Shown: in pieces, positions 41,057 through 50,227 of the stretch
Layout of the letters: every line of letters begins with the position of its first letter
Position numbering within the stretch: the stretch's first letter is position 1
Assembly (NCBI RefSeq): GCF_027912495.1
Contig: NZ_CP115463.1
Coordinates: 4,042,501-4,106,500 of the forward strand
Source: Caulobacter sp. NIBR1757
GTDB lineage: Bacteria > Pseudomonadota > Alphaproteobacteria > Caulobacterales > Caulobacteraceae
Length of the DNA: 64,000 nucleotides
Direction of reading: 5' to 3'
Position numbers and translations under genes: made by a program
The notes under the pieces: generated by a model
Told to the model about the DNA's origin: nothing
What the model saw: the letters and a program-made list of their open reading frames with translations, nothing else
The model's database searches: none

Positions 41057-41830
41057 GTGAGCAGGCCATACACGGTGGCGGAGGTGGCGCGGCTGTCGGG
41101 CGTTTCGGTCCGGACGCTGCATCACTACGACGCCATCGGGCTTCTGAAGCCGGCCAGCATCGGCGCCAACGGATACCGGCTGTACGGGCGGGAGGAGCTG
41201 CTGCGGCTGCAGCAGATCCTGTTTCACCGCGAGCTGAAGTTTCCGCTGGAGGCGATCAAGGCGGTGCTGGAGGCGCCGGGGTTCGACCGGCTGGCGGCGT
41301 TGAAACGGCAGCGGACGGCGCTGGCCGAGGAGGAGGCGCGGTATCGGAACCTGCTCAGGACCCTGGATGCGACCCTCGCCGATCTGGAAGGAGAGACGAG
41401 CGTGAATGAGAACGAACTGTTCGGCGGGTTTTCGCCGGAGACGCAGGCCGGGCATGAGGCCTGGCTGGTGGAGCGCTACGGCGAGGACGCCAGGGCCAAG
41501 ATCGACGGATCGAAGGCGAAGCGGAAGGCCTGGGGCAAGGGCGACTATGAGGCGCTCAAGGCCGAGGGTGAGGCGATCGAACAGGCGATGGGGAAGGCCC
41601 TGGTCGACGGGTTGCCGATCGACAGCGGGGCGGTGCGGGCGTTGATGGGGCGGCACCATGCCTGGGTGGCGAGGAGCTGGCCGCAGCCGCCGACGGCGGA
41701 GGCGTTTGCCGGCCTGGGGGCCATGTACCTGGAGCATGCGGAATTCACCGCCCGCTATGAGGGCATAGCGCCGGGGCTGGCCGAGTACATGGCCGAGGCG
41801 ATGCGGAGTTTCGCGGAGGCCGAACTGTAG
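41057..41830 (+). CDS. MerR family regulator with TipAS effector domain
   Basis: The protein has 257 residues from a GTG at 41057, with GAGAGGG just upstream. The N-terminal MerR winged helix is clear (YTVAEVARLSGVSVRTLHHYD, NGYRLYGREELLRLQQI), followed by a dimerisation helix (about 80-120). The C-terminal about 140 residues (ENELFGGFSPETQ, EAWLVERYGEDARAKID, HHAWVARSW, YLEHAEFTARY) are a TipAS domain, which in TipA binds thiopeptide antibiotics. It is probably an autoregulated drug or stress sensor. Palindromic repeats flank it on both sides; the one downstream begins on the last base of its TAG. Confidence 0.88.
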   Translation: MSRPYTVAEVARLSGVSVRTLHHYDAIGLLKPASIGANGYRLYGREELLRLQQILFHRELKFPLEAIKAVLEAPGFDRLAALKRQRTALAEEEARYRNLLRTLDATLADLEGETSVNENELFGGFSPETQAGHEAWLVERYGEDARAKIDGSKAKRKAWGKGDYEALKAEGEAIEQAMGKALVDGLPIDSGAVRALMGRHHAWVARSWPQPPTAEAFAGLGAMYLEHAEFTARYEGIAPGLAEYMAEAMRSFAEAEL

Positions 41831-41867
41831 GGGACGTGTTCGACGCGCGAGCGGCGTACATGTCCCC
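41830..41867. repeat. GGGGACA palindromic element, copy 2
   Basis: GGGGACGTGTTCGACGC faces GCGGCGTACATGTCCCC (imperfect) around GCGA. It starts on the last base of the MerR/TipA stop codon and may serve as a 3'-end hairpin. Confidence 0.7.
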
Positions 41868-41917
41868 GGCTTGCGCGGGCGGTTGGACCGGGCGCGCTTC
41901 AACCGGTTGCGCTGACC

Positions 41918-41957
41918 GGGGACAGGTAGGCCGCCTGAGGGCGGCCAACCTGTCCCC
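41918..41957. repeat. GGGGACA palindromic element, copy 3
   Basis: GGGGACAGGTAGGCCGCC faces GGCGGCCAACCTGTCCCC with one mismatch around TGAG. It ends 2 nt from the yjhX stop (41960, opposite strand), so it also lies at a gene 3' end. Confidence 0.75.
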
Positions 41958-41959
41958 CT

Positions 41960-42232
41960 CTACCAGGCCTTGGCCGTGACCCGGTTGTTGAGCTGGGCCC
42001 GCAGGTGGGTCAGGCCCTGCCGCGTGATGCGGTAGGGGCCGCCGCCGGTGCTGGCGATCAGCTTCTTGCCCTTGAGGCTCTTGAAGAGCGACAGGGTGCA
42101 GTCGGTCAGCAGCCAGCCCTCGCGGGACCAGCATTCGACGTCGACGATCTTTTCGTCCTCGCGCACGAGGTCGATCCGGCCGCCTTGGGCCAGGGCATGC
42201 AGCACGCGTTGCTGCGTCTTGGAGATGTTCAC
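41960..42232 (-). CDS. yjhX: YjhX family (UPF0386) toxin-like protein
   Basis: The protein has 90 residues from a GTG at 42232 ([20 protein letters not shown]). The whole length matches the YjhX family: [32 protein letters not shown], and [12 protein letters not shown]. coli YjhX is reported as a toxin paired with the GNAT protein YjhQ (from memory); no yjhQ-like gene lies next to it here. The nearest acetyltransferase is 20 kb away. Its role in this organism is uncertain. It stands alone between palindromic elements and the region upstream of mutL. Confidence 0.85.
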   Translation of the reverse strand: MNISKTQQRVLHALAQGGRIDLVREDEKIVDVECWSREGWLLTDCTLSLFKSLKGKKLIASTGGGPYRITRQGLTHLRAQLNNRVTAKAW

Positions 42233-42558
42233 TGGGAATTCCGATGTCGTGAGGCATGACGAGCCGCGCCCTCGCGTTCAGCGGGGCGGGCGGTTCAGCG
42301 GGCTCGTGCGACGACCGGCGTGGTTATCCGGTCGCCTTAGGCCCAGGCCTCGACGGCAAGGGGTGACATAGGGCGTACCTCAGTTGACGGCTCTGGTTAG
42401 CGCGGAGAACGGCGGTTCGCCAAGACGGCGGATGGCGATCTCAGGCCTTGGGTGGCGCGAAGGACACAACCACCGGGTGGGCGGAATGGCTGAAGTTCGG
42501 GCGCGTTCCTCCCTCCCCTTTATGGAGAGGGAGCGCGCGCAACCGGCGCCGCCTTACG
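42233..42558. other. Intergenic region between yjhX and mutL, with mutL 3' hairpin
   Basis: There is no gene in this stretch. Arms CTCCCTC (42509-42515) and GAGGGAG (42527-42533) form a hairpin 25 nt past the mutL stop on the minus strand, extended by flanking CGC/GCG; it could terminate mutL, though no T-run follows. The yjhX promoter should lie in the left half; I see no clear -35/-10 pair. Confidence 0.45.
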
Positions 42559-44433
42559 CTAGCGTCTGCCGAAGAGCCGCTCGATGTCGGCCAGGCGCAG
42601 TTCGACGTAGGTCGGGCGGCCGTGGTTGCATTGGCCGCTGTGGGGGGTGGCTTCCATTTCGCGGAGCAGGGCGTTCATCTCGGCGCCGTTGAGGCGGCGC
42701 CCCGCACGGACCGAGCCGTGGCAGGCCATGGTCGAGCAGACCTCTTCGAGCCGTTCCTTGAGGGCGAGAGCCTGGCCGTTCTCGGCCAGGTCGTCGGCGA
42801 TGTCGCGGATCAGGCCGGCGGCGTTGGTTTCGCCCAGCAGGGCCGGGGTCTCGCGGACCAGGACGGCGCCGGGGCCGAAGGGCTCGATGACCAGGCCCAG
42901 AGCCGCCAGTTCGTCGGCGCGGGCGCAGACCCTTTCGGCCTCCGACGGGTCGAGATCGACGACCTCTGGCAAGAGCAGGGTCTGGCGGGCGACGCCGCCG
43001 GCCTCCATCTCCTTCTTCATCCGCTCGTAGACGAGGCGTTCGTGGGCGGCGTGCTGGTCGACGATGACCATGCCGTCACGGGTCTGGGCGACGATGTAGG
43101 TCTCATGCACCTGGGCCCGGGCGGCGCCGAGCGGAAAGTCGACGGGGTCGATGATGCCCGGTTGAGGGGCGGCGGGACGCTCCATCAGGTCCATGTCGAA
43201 GCCGGCCATGGCCTCGGCCATGCCGCCCGGCTCGACACGGGCGGAAACGTCGTTGAGGCCCGGCAGGTCGCCGGTCCGGGCCGGCTGCCAACCGCCCTGC
43301 TGCCAGGCGGAGAAGCCGGTGGCGGGCGGCGACGGGCGGTAGCCGCCATAGCCGCCTCCCCCGCCCGGACGAAAGCCGGCCAGGGCGGCGCCGGCGACAG
43401 TGGTGCTGGCCCGGTGGCCGGCCCCGGTCAGGGCGTGGCGCAGGGCGCCGATGATCAGGCCGCGCACCAGGGCCGGGTCGCGGAAGCGGACCTCGGCCTT
43501 GGCGGGGTGGACGTTGACATCGACCAGGGTCGGTTCGAGCTCGAGATAGAGGGCGGCGGCCGGGTGGCGGTCGCGGGCCAGGTAGTCGGCGTAGGCGGCG
43601 CGCAACGCCCCTTGAAGGAGGCGGTCGCGCACGGGGCGGCCATTGACGAACAGGTACTGGTGGGCGGCGTTGCCGCGGTTGTAGGTCGGCAGGCCGGCAA
43701 AACCGCTGAGCCGAACCCCTTCCCGCTCCTGGTCGATCTCCAGGGCGTTCTCCTGGAACTCGCGGCCGAGCACGGCGGCGAGGCGGGCCAGGCGTCCTTC
43801 GGGGCCCGGCGGTTCGGCGGGCAGACGCAGGACGCGGCGGCCGTCGAGGTCGAGGCTGAAGGCGGTGGCCTCATGCGCCATGGCCTGGCGCTTCACCTCC
43901 TCGGTGATGGCCATCTGTTCGGCCCGCTCGGACTTCATGAACTTCAGGCGGGCGGGGGTGGCGTAGAAAAGGTCGCGGACCTCGACCCGGGCGCCGTGCG
44001 GTCCGGCGAAGGCCGACGGGCCGGGCGCGCCCGTGGCGCCGCCCTCGACGAGGATGGCGTAGGCGTCGCTGCTGCCCCGGGGGCGGCTGGAGATGGTCAG
44101 GCGCGCGACCGAGCCGATCGACGGCAGGGCCTCGCCGCGAAAGCCCATGGTCGAGATGTTCAGAAGGTCCCAGCTGCCGTCGGCCTGGGGGCTGAGCTTG
44201 GAGGTGGCGTGGCGTTCGACGGCCAGGGTGAGGTCGTCCGGGCCCATGCCCGAGCCGTCGTCGGCGATGAGGATGCGGGAGAGGCCGCCGCCGTCGGCCT
44301 CGATGGCGATCTTCAGGGCGCCGGCGTCGAGGGCGTTTTCGACCAGTTCCTTGACCGCGCTGGCCGGCCGTTCGACCACCTCGCCGGCGGCGATGCGGTT
44401 GACGGTTTCGGGTGGAAGGCGGCGAATGGGCAT
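42559..44433 (-). CDS. mutL: DNA mismatch repair endonuclease MutL
   Basis: The protein has 624 residues. The GHKL ATPase motifs are in order: [12 protein letters not shown] (motif I), [13 protein letters not shown] (II), [15 protein letters not shown] (III). A transducer domain follows ([14 protein letters not shown]), then a Pro/Gly-rich linker (about 335-410). The C-terminal dimerisation/endonuclease domain has the metal motif DQHA-X2-E-X4-E (near residue 459), ACHGSVRAG, and [11 protein letters not shown]. This is a MutL with latent nicking activity, as in bacteria without MutH. It would act with MutS in strand-directed repair. It is divergent from the TraB/GumN-like gene with a gap of about 30 nt. 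Confidence 0.95.
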   Translation of the reverse strand: MPIRRLPPETVNRIAAGEVVERPASAVKELVENALDAGALKIAIEADGGGLSRILIADDGSGMGPDDLTLAVERHATSKLSPQADGSWDLLNISTMGFRGEALPSIGSVARLTISSRPRGSSDAYAILVEGGATGAPGPSAFAGPHGARVEVRDLFYATPARLKFMKSERAEQMAITEEVKRQAMAHEATAFSLDLDGRRVLRLPAEPPGPEGRLARLAAVLGREFQENALEIDQEREGVRLSGFAGLPTYNRGNAAHQYLFVNGRPVRDRLLQGALRAAYADYLARDRHPAAALYLELEPTLVDVNVHPAKAEVRFRDPALVRGLIIGALRHALTGAGHRASTTVAGAALAGFRPGGGGGYGGYRPSPPATGFSAWQQGGWQPARTGDLPGLNDVSARVEPGGMAEAMAGFDMDLMERPAAPQPGIIDPVDFPLGAARAQVHETYIVAQTRDGMVIVDQHAAHERLVYERMKKEMEAGGVARQTLLLPEVVDLDPSEAERVCARADELAALGLVIEPFGPGAVLVRETPALLGETNAAGLIRDIADDLAENGQALALKERLEEVCSTMACHGSVRAGRRLNGAEMNALLREMEATPHSGQCNHGRPTYVELRLADIERLFGRR

Positions 44434-44464
44434 CAGAGTACAACCCTAGCCGATTCCGGTGGTC

Positions 44465-45430
44465 ATGACCGCAGCGATCAACAGACGTCTCCTGACGACG
44501 GCCCTGGCCGCGATGATGGCCATATGGCCCTTCGCGCCGCTGACCGCCACGGCCCAGCCTGCAGACGACCCCGAGGGGACGCTGGTCGAGGAACTGGTCA
44601 TTTCGTCCAACCTCGGCGGGCCGGCCTTCTGGAAGGTGTCGGACGGCGACACCACCATCTACGTTCTGGGCGTGCCCGGGTCCTTGCCCAAGGGGACCAA
44701 ATGGGATGAGCGGCGGCTGGCGATGCGGCTGGACGGCGCCAAGGCGCTGATCCTGCCGCCGAAGATCAAGGCCCGGCCGGTGGTGATGACCACCTTCTTC
44801 CTGACAAATCAGAAGAAGTTCCAGGGCGGGACGCCGGTGCAGGGCGAGCTGGCGGCGCGGATGGAGCGGGCCCGGGCCGGCCTGAAGGTCAAGCCGGAGC
44901 GGCTGGCCAAATGGAAGCCCGGGGTGCAGGGCGCCCTGCTGACCGGCGAGATGCAGAAGCCGCTGAAGCTGGATGGCGATCAGCCGGAGGGGCGAATCCT
45001 GGTCCTGGCCCGCAAGGCCAGGGTCAAACAGGTGAGGGCCGGGGCGGCGATCGATCCGATGCCGGCGGTGCGGTCGATGCTGACCCTCGACGACGCCACC
45101 CATCGCATCTGCCTGGAGGACGGGCTGGACGAGGTCGAGGCCGGGCGCGGACGCATCCGCGAGGCGGCGGCCGGCTGGGCGCGGGGCGATGTGAAGGCGG
45201 CGCTGCGGGCCGAGCGGGGGTTCGATCGCTGCCTGGCGCGGTTGCCGGCCCTGGCGACCCTGAGCCGCAGGGCGATGGGGGATACCTCCGGCGCCATCGC
45301 CCGGCAGATGGGCGTGCCCGGCAAGGCGGTGGCGGTGGTCGAACTGCGTCAGCTGCTGGCGCGCGGCGGGGTGCTGGACCAGTTGCGGGCCCGGGGGTTC
45401 CGGATCGATACGCCGGCCAGTGCGGGGTAG
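44465..45430 (+). CDS. TraB/GumN-like exported protein, degenerate active-site motif
   Basis: The protein has 321 residues from the ATG at 44465 with a signal peptide (LLTTALAAMMAIWPFAPLTATA). The stretch FWKVSDGDTTIYVLGVPGSLPKG aligns with the TraB/GumN opening, usually 'WKV.D.DTT.YL.GT.H.LP.G'; the normally conserved GTxH is GVPG here, so the metal-ligand His is missing. The later part (LTLDDATHRICLEDGLDEVE, WARGDVKAAL) keeps the family spacing. Family members are proposed membrane-associated metallo-hydrolases; this one may be inactive or specialised. It is divergent from mutL and followed by a palindromic repeat. Confidence 0.7.
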   Translation: MTAAINRRLLTTALAAMMAIWPFAPLTATAQPADDPEGTLVEELVISSNLGGPAFWKVSDGDTTIYVLGVPGSLPKGTKWDERRLAMRLDGAKALILPPKIKARPVVMTTFFLTNQKKFQGGTPVQGELAARMERARAGLKVKPERLAKWKPGVQGALLTGEMQKPLKLDGDQPEGRILVLARKARVKQVRAGAAIDPMPAVRSMLTLDDATHRICLEDGLDEVEAGRGRIREAAAGWARGDVKAALRAERGFDRCLARLPALATLSRRAMGDTSGAIARQMGVPGKAVAVVELRQLLARGGVLDQLRARGFRIDTPASAG

Positions 45431-45449
45431 GGTCCCATACTCCCGCCAT

Positions 45450-45586
45450 CGTCATCCTCGGGCTTGTCCCGAGGACCCATGGGTCAGCGTCGACAAGCCA
45501 ATGACGGGCGCCGCGCCGGCGGCGACAGACTACCGACCGTTCGTGCGGCGGACGAATGGGTCCTCGGAACAAGTCCGAGGATGACG
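45450..45586. repeat. Inverted repeat pair of a dispersed alphaproteobacterial palindrome
   Basis: The left arm (45450-45480) and right arm (45556-45586) are 31-nt reverse complements with two mismatches. Each contains a CTCGG-xxx-CCGAG type hairpin (CTCGGGCTTGTCCCGAG). The intervening 75 bp hold no gene. It lies between convergent genes, suiting a terminator or REP-like role; the sequence type recurs in many alphaproteobacteria (from memory). Confidence 0.8.
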
Positions 45587-45617
45587 GTGGAGGATGGATT
45601 GGTGAGCGCCGTGAGCC

Positions 45618-46166
45618 CTACAGCCCCGGCAGCTTCACCCAGCCGCTCTTTTCGCGCTTGATGACGACCGACTTGCCGCCGGTGAGGGTCTTGATCCGCT
45701 CTTCCTCGGCGGCGGCGTCGACGACCGGGGCGGTCGAGGGGTCGGCCGAGGCGGTCGGGGCCTTGTCCTTCTTCCAGAACATCACCGTGTCGGCGAAGCT
45801 CTTTTCCTTGTGGGCGACATCGCCGAACTCGTCGTCGACGACGTAGCGGACCAGCGGATCGGCGTTATTGGCGCCGGCCTTGGCGACCAGGACCTTTTCA
45901 CCGTCCGAACGCTCGGTCGCCTGGGCGCGGGCCAGGGCCGAGGCGCGGGAGGCGCTGTCGGGCTCGAGCTCGGCCGGGCGGGGCTCGCCGGGGGCCGGCG
46001 GACGCAGGGCGTAGTCCGGCGGCACCACCAGCGGGGCCTTGGTGACGACCTTGAATTCGTCCGGGGTGATCTTGGCCATACCCAGCGCCTTGGAGGCGGA
46101 CTGGCAACCGGCGAGGCCGGCGCTGGCCACCAGGGCGGTGATGACGATCGCGCGGTTCAGCTTCAT
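45618..46166 (-). CDS. DUF3035 family lipoprotein
   Basis: The protein has 182 residues from the ATG at 46166; an in-frame TTG two codons earlier is less likely. The signal ends in a lipobox (ALVASAGLAGC), so the mature protein is lipid-anchored. The DUF3035 signature follows: ITPDEFKVVTKAPLVVPPDY and LRPPAPGEPRP. The C-terminal region is charged and probably flexible. The order ileS-lspA-DUF3035 on one strand is conserved in many alphaproteobacteria (from memory), placing this lipoprotein directly after the lipoprotein signal peptidase that processes it. The function is unknown. Confidence 0.85.
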   Translation of the reverse strand: MKLNRAIVITALVASAGLAGCQSASKALGMAKITPDEFKVVTKAPLVVPPDYALRPPAPGEPRPAELEPDSASRASALARAQATERSDGEKVLVAKAGANNADPLVRYVVDDEFGDVAHKEKSFADTVMFWKKDKAPTASADPSTAPVVDAAAEEERIKTLTGGKSVVIKREKSGWVKLPGL

Positions 46167-46252
46167 AGCCAAAGAGAAACTCCAGTGGCCCCCCGGCCAA
46201 AATTCAGTGTGGATCAGATACGCCAGAACGATGCGGGCGCCAACCGGGTCAG

Positions 46253-46807
46253 TTAGGCGCGCTTCGCCTTACGGTCGGCGAGGAATGTGTCGATCAGAAG
46301 GAGGACAACCCCGATGGAGATTGCACTGTCTGCAATGTTGAACACCCAGGGGAAGCCCAGGCCGTGGAAATCGAGGAAATCGGCGACCGCCCCGAAGCGG
46401 ATCCGGTCGATCATGTTGCCGACCGCGCCGCCCATGATCAGGCCGAAAGCCCAGCCGAGCAGCGGCCGCGATACCTTGCGGGCCCAGACCGCGATGGTGA
46501 TGGCCACGCCCAGGGAAAACAGCGTCAGGGCCCAGCGAATCCACTCCTGATCGGCCCGGAACAGGCCGAAGGAGACGCCCCGGTTCCAGACCATGGTCAG
46601 GGAGAAGGGGCCGAACACAGGTGACGACTGGCCCTCGGCGAAGCCCTGGGCCAGGAACCACATCTTGCTGATCTGGTCGCCGAGCAGCACGGCCAGGGCC
46701 AGGCTGTAGGCGGTGGGACCCTGACCCCCGGCCGACTTTTCGGCGGCCGGGACAGGGGGCGGGGCGATCTGAGGATCGGCCGGCGTTTCCGGGGTCTCGA
46801 GACTCAA
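46253..46807 (-). CDS. lspA: Lipoprotein signal peptidase (signal peptidase II)
   Basis: The protein has 184 residues. TTG at 46807 is used because AAGGAG precedes it by 9 nt. A Pro/Ala-rich N-terminal extension of about 30 residues precedes the four-helix core. The two catalytic Asp are in GNMIDRIRFGAVADFLDF (first) and VFNIADSAISIG (second); VWNRGVSFGLF is the conserved loop. It cleaves prolipoproteins before the modified Cys in the inner membrane. It lies 33 nt after ileS and 86 nt before the DUF3035 lipoprotein gene, probably one operon. Confidence 0.93.
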   Translation of the reverse strand: MSLETPETPADPQIAPPPVPAAEKSAGGQGPTAYSLALAVLLGDQISKMWFLAQGFAEGQSSPVFGPFSLTMVWNRGVSFGLFRADQEWIRWALTLFSLGVAITIAVWARKVSRPLLGWAFGLIMGGAVGNMIDRIRFGAVADFLDFHGLGFPWVFNIADSAISIGVVLLLIDTFLADRKAKRA

Positions 46808-46840
46808 CGCTGAGCGCTCCTTAGGTTCCGCCTACCGATA

Positions 46841-49705
46841 TCAGGCCGAATGCGCCTTGTCCCAGGCGGCGACGGCGTCTTCGCAACGCAGGCACAGCTG
46901 GGTGGACGGCTTGACCTCGGTGAGGATGCGCCAGCAGCGGGCGCACTTCTCACCTTCGGCCAGGGCGGGATCGACGCTGACGCCCTCGCCGCCTTCCTTG
47001 AAGCGGGCCGAACTGGTGCGGAAGATCTCCGCGGGGTCGAGGCCGTCGAAGGCCGACCGCAGGGCCGGATCGCCGACGGAGACCACCGGGGCGGCCTCCA
47101 GCGAGGAGCCGATGCGCTTTTCACGGCGCTCGACTTCCAGGGCGGCGGTGACGGCCGAGGTGACCTCGCCGATCCGGGCCCAGCGGGCGGCGTCGTCATC
47201 GCTGCGCCAGTCGGCCGGGGTGTCCGGGATGACGCGGAAGGCGTTGGGACGGGCCTCCGGGAAGCGGCTGGCCCAGGCCTCGTGCATGGTGAAGGGGGCG
47301 ATGGGGTTCAGCCAGGCGGTCAGCCGCTCGAACACCGCGTCCAGCACCGTGCGATAGGCGCGGCGGTTCAGGGCGTCCGGGCGGTCGCAGTAGAGGCTGT
47401 CGCGGCGGATGTCGAAGAACAGGCTGGACAGGTCGCCCTGGCAGAAGTCGAGCACCGGGCGCAGGACGTCGGCGTATTGATAGGCGCCGTAGGCCTCGCG
47501 CACCTGGCCGTCGAGGTCCCAAAGGCGGTGCAGGATGTAGCGTTCCAGCGACGGCAGCTCTTCGTAAGGCACGCGTTCGGCCTCGTCGAAGTCGGCCAGG
47601 GCGCCCAGCATGTAGCGCAGGGTGTTGCGCAGCTTGCGATAGGCGTCGGAGACCCCGGCAAGGATGGTCTTGCCGATCCGCTGGTCCTCGGCGTAGTCGG
47701 TCAGAGCCGTCCACAGGCGCAGGATCTCGGCGCCGTATTCCTTGATGATGTCGGCCGGGGCGGTGACGTTGCCCAGCGACTTGGACTGTTTGCGGCCCTG
47801 TTCGTCGAGGGTGAAGCCGTGGGTGACCACCGCCTTGTAGGGGGCGACGCCGCGGGTGCCGCAGGCCTCCAGCAGGGAGGACTGGAACCAGCCGCGATGC
47901 TGGTCGGAGCCTTCCGAATAGAGGTCGGCCGGCCAGTGGGTGTTGTTGCGGCCTTCCAGGGTGAAGGCGTGGGTCGAGCCGGAGTCGAACCAGACGTCGA
48001 GGATGTCCTCGACCTTCTCGAACTTCGCCGGGTCGTGGTCGCCGAGGAAGTCACTGGCCGGGCGCTGGTACCAGGCGTCGGCTCCCTCGGCGGCGATCAG
48101 GTCGGTGATGCGCTGGTTGACGGCCGGATCGACCAGGGGCTGGGCCGTCTCCTTGTCGACGAACATGGCCAGCGGCGTGCCCCAGGCGCGCTGGCGGCTG
48201 ATCAGCCAGTCGGGCCGGGTCTCGACCATGCCCCGGATGCGGGTGCGGCCGCCCTCCGGATAGAAGGTGGTGGCGTCGATGGCGGCCAGGGCCTTGTCGC
48301 GCAGCGTCGGGCCGGCGCCCTCCCCGTCCATCCGCACGAACCATTGCGGCGTGTTGCGGAAGATGACCGGGGCCTTGGAGCGCCAGCTGTGCGGATAGCT
48401 GTGTTCGAGGCGGCCACGGGCCAGCAGCGTGCCGGCCTCGATCAGCTTGTCCATCACCGCCGGGTTGGCGGGACCGAACTTGCCGAGCTTCTTGCCCTCG
48501 GTCTCCAGCACCTTCAGGCCGGCGAACAGCGGGACGTGGGGGTAGTAGGCGCCGTCCGGATCGACGGTTTCGGGGATGTCCTTGTGGCCATGCTTGAGCC
48601 AGACCAGATAGTCCTCGGCCCCGTGGCCGGGGGCGGTGTGGACAAAGCCGGTGCCGGCGTCGTCGGTGACGTGGTCGCCGGCCAGCAGCGGCACGGCAAA
48701 GCCGAAGCCCTTGCGGTCGTCGGCGTCGGAGGCGAGGGCCGCCAGGGGGTGGGCGGTGGTCAGGCCGGCCGGATCGACGGCGTCGAGGCGGGTCCAGCTG
48801 GCGGCCTTGGCGGCCTTGAGAACCTCCTCGGCCAGCTTGTCGGCCAGCACCAGCCGGTCGCCGGGCTTCACCCAGGGCTCGAAGGCGAGGTCGGCCTCGA
48901 GGCTGTCGATGCGGTAGAGGCCGTAGTCGATGGCCGGGTTGAAGCTGATCGCCCGGTTGGCCGGGATGGTCCAGGGGGTGGTGGTCCAGATGACCACCGC
49001 CGCGTCGTCGAGGCCCTTGGTGACCGGGAACTTGACCCAGATGGTCGGGCTGACGTGGTCGGCGTACTCGATCTCGGCCTCGGCCAGGGAAGTGCGCTCG
49101 ACCGGGCTCCACATCACCGGCTTGGAGCCGCGGTAGAGCTGGCCGCTGGCGGCGAACTTGTGGAACTCGGCGACGATGGTGGCTTCACTGGTGAAGTCCA
49201 TGGTGGCGTAGCGGTTTTCCCAGTCGCCGAGCACGCCGAGGCGCTTGAACCCCTCCATCTGGACGCCGATCCAGTGGCCGGCGAATTCACGGCAGCGGCT
49301 GCGGAATTCGGCCGAAGGGACCTCGTCCTTGGCGCGTCCCTTGGCCTTGAATTCCTTTTCGATCTCCCATTCGATGGGCAGGCCGTGGCAGTCCCAGCCG
49401 GGCACGAAGTCGACGTCGAAGCCGAGCAGGAAGCGGCTGCGGACCACGAAGTCCTTCAGCGTCTTGTCCAGCGCATGGCCGATGTGGATGGCGCCGTTGG
49501 CGTAGGGCGGGCCATCGTGCAGCACGAACAGCGGGGCGCCGCTGGCCTGCCGGTCGGCGCGGATGGCGTTGTAGAGATCGGCCTCTTCCCAGCTTTTCAG
49601 GATCTCGGGCTCGAGCTTGGGCAGGCCCGCGCGCATCGGGAAGGGGGTGTCGGGAAGGAAGACGGTTTCGCGGTAGTCGCGGGGAGGTGTGGCGTCGTCG
49701 GCCAT
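46841..49705 (-). CDS. ileS: Isoleucine--tRNA ligase
   Basis: The protein has 954 residues from the ATG at 49705. This is a class I synthetase with HIGH at 74-77 (GAIHIGHALDKT) and the KMSKS loop as KQSKSLGN (near residue 637). The editing CP1 domain is indicated by VIWTTTPWTIPANRAI and DDAGTGFVHTAPGHG. Anticodon-binding and C-terminal zinc segments follow (CARCWRILTEV, LCLRCEDAV; four Cys). The full length and zinc ribbon fit the E. coli-like type 1 IleRS. It heads the ileS-lspA-DUF3035 gene set. Confidence 0.96.
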   Translation of the reverse strand: MADDATPPRDYRETVFLPDTPFPMRAGLPKLEPEILKSWEEADLYNAIRADRQASGAPLFVLHDGPPYANGAIHIGHALDKTLKDFVVRSRFLLGFDVDFVPGWDCHGLPIEWEIEKEFKAKGRAKDEVPSAEFRSRCREFAGHWIGVQMEGFKRLGVLGDWENRYATMDFTSEATIVAEFHKFAASGQLYRGSKPVMWSPVERTSLAEAEIEYADHVSPTIWVKFPVTKGLDDAAVVIWTTTPWTIPANRAISFNPAIDYGLYRIDSLEADLAFEPWVKPGDRLVLADKLAEEVLKAAKAASWTRLDAVDPAGLTTAHPLAALASDADDRKGFGFAVPLLAGDHVTDDAGTGFVHTAPGHGAEDYLVWLKHGHKDIPETVDPDGAYYPHVPLFAGLKVLETEGKKLGKFGPANPAVMDKLIEAGTLLARGRLEHSYPHSWRSKAPVIFRNTPQWFVRMDGEGAGPTLRDKALAAIDATTFYPEGGRTRIRGMVETRPDWLISRQRAWGTPLAMFVDKETAQPLVDPAVNQRITDLIAAEGADAWYQRPASDFLGDHDPAKFEKVEDILDVWFDSGSTHAFTLEGRNNTHWPADLYSEGSDQHRGWFQSSLLEACGTRGVAPYKAVVTHGFTLDEQGRKQSKSLGNVTAPADIIKEYGAEILRLWTALTDYAEDQRIGKTILAGVSDAYRKLRNTLRYMLGALADFDEAERVPYEELPSLERYILHRLWDLDGQVREAYGAYQYADVLRPVLDFCQGDLSSLFFDIRRDSLYCDRPDALNRRAYRTVLDAVFERLTAWLNPIAPFTMHEAWASRFPEARPNAFRVIPDTPADWRSDDDAARWARIGEVTSAVTAALEVERREKRIGSSLEAAPVVSVGDPALRSAFDGLDPAEIFRTSSARFKEGGEGVSVDPALAEGEKCARCWRILTEVKPSTQLCLRCEDAVAAWDKAHSA

Positions 49706-49861
49706 GGTCAAGGTCTCGGATTTATCTGATCGGACGGGCGAAGAAGATCCCGGCGCGCGCGACGGAGGCCGGCGGCGTCACGCCGGGCGGGTAATTCGCG
49801 AAGTCATCCGGACACGGGTCATGCCCCGGGCTCTAACAGAGGCGAGGATGAAGCGCCAGCC

Positions 49862-50218
49862 TCAGCCCCTGGCTTGCGCCTCGCCGACCAGTTTGGAGCC
49901 GATCCAGCTGGCGATGCCGATGATGATGGCGCCGAAGACGGCGGGCCAGAAGCCGCTGACTTCGAGCCCCGGCATCAGCAGCGCGACCAGCCCGAGCATG
50001 GCCGCGTTGATGACCAGCAGGAACAGTCCGAAGGTGATGAACACCACCGGGAAGGTCAGCACCACCAGGATCGGCCGCACGATGGCGTTGGCGATGCCGA
50101 GCAGGAAGGCGGCGATGACCAGGCTGGTCCAGCCGTGCACGGCGATGCCAGGCACGAAGGCCTGGGCGGCCCAGAAGCCTGCGACAGCGAACAGGAACTG
50201 GATCAGGAAGCGAGCCAT
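49862..50218 (-). CDS. Phage holin family (PF04020-like) membrane protein
   Basis: The protein has 118 residues with four hydrophobic helices (FLIQFLFAVAGFWAAQAFV, SLVIAAFLLGIANAIV, PILVVLTFPVVFITFGLFLLVI, VFGAIIIGIASWIG). The motif NAIVRPILVVLTFP is the hallmark of this small 'mycobacterial phage holin'-type family, usually a chromosomal membrane protein of unknown function rather than a real holin. It is followed upstream on the same strand by an exported hypothetical gene 9 nt away, so the two may be co-transcribed. Confidence 0.85.
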   Translation of the reverse strand: MARFLIQFLFAVAGFWAAQAFVPGIAVHGWTSLVIAAFLLGIANAIVRPILVVLTFPVVFITFGLFLLVINAAMLGLVALLMPGLEVSGFWPAVFGAIIIGIASWIGSKLVGEAQARG

Positions 50219-50227
50219 CGACGCCCC

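Noticed and set aside
46850..49729. A 959-codon plus-strand open frame antisense to ileS
   Set aside because: ileS on the other strand has all synthetase motifs; the antisense frame is a high-GC codon artefact.
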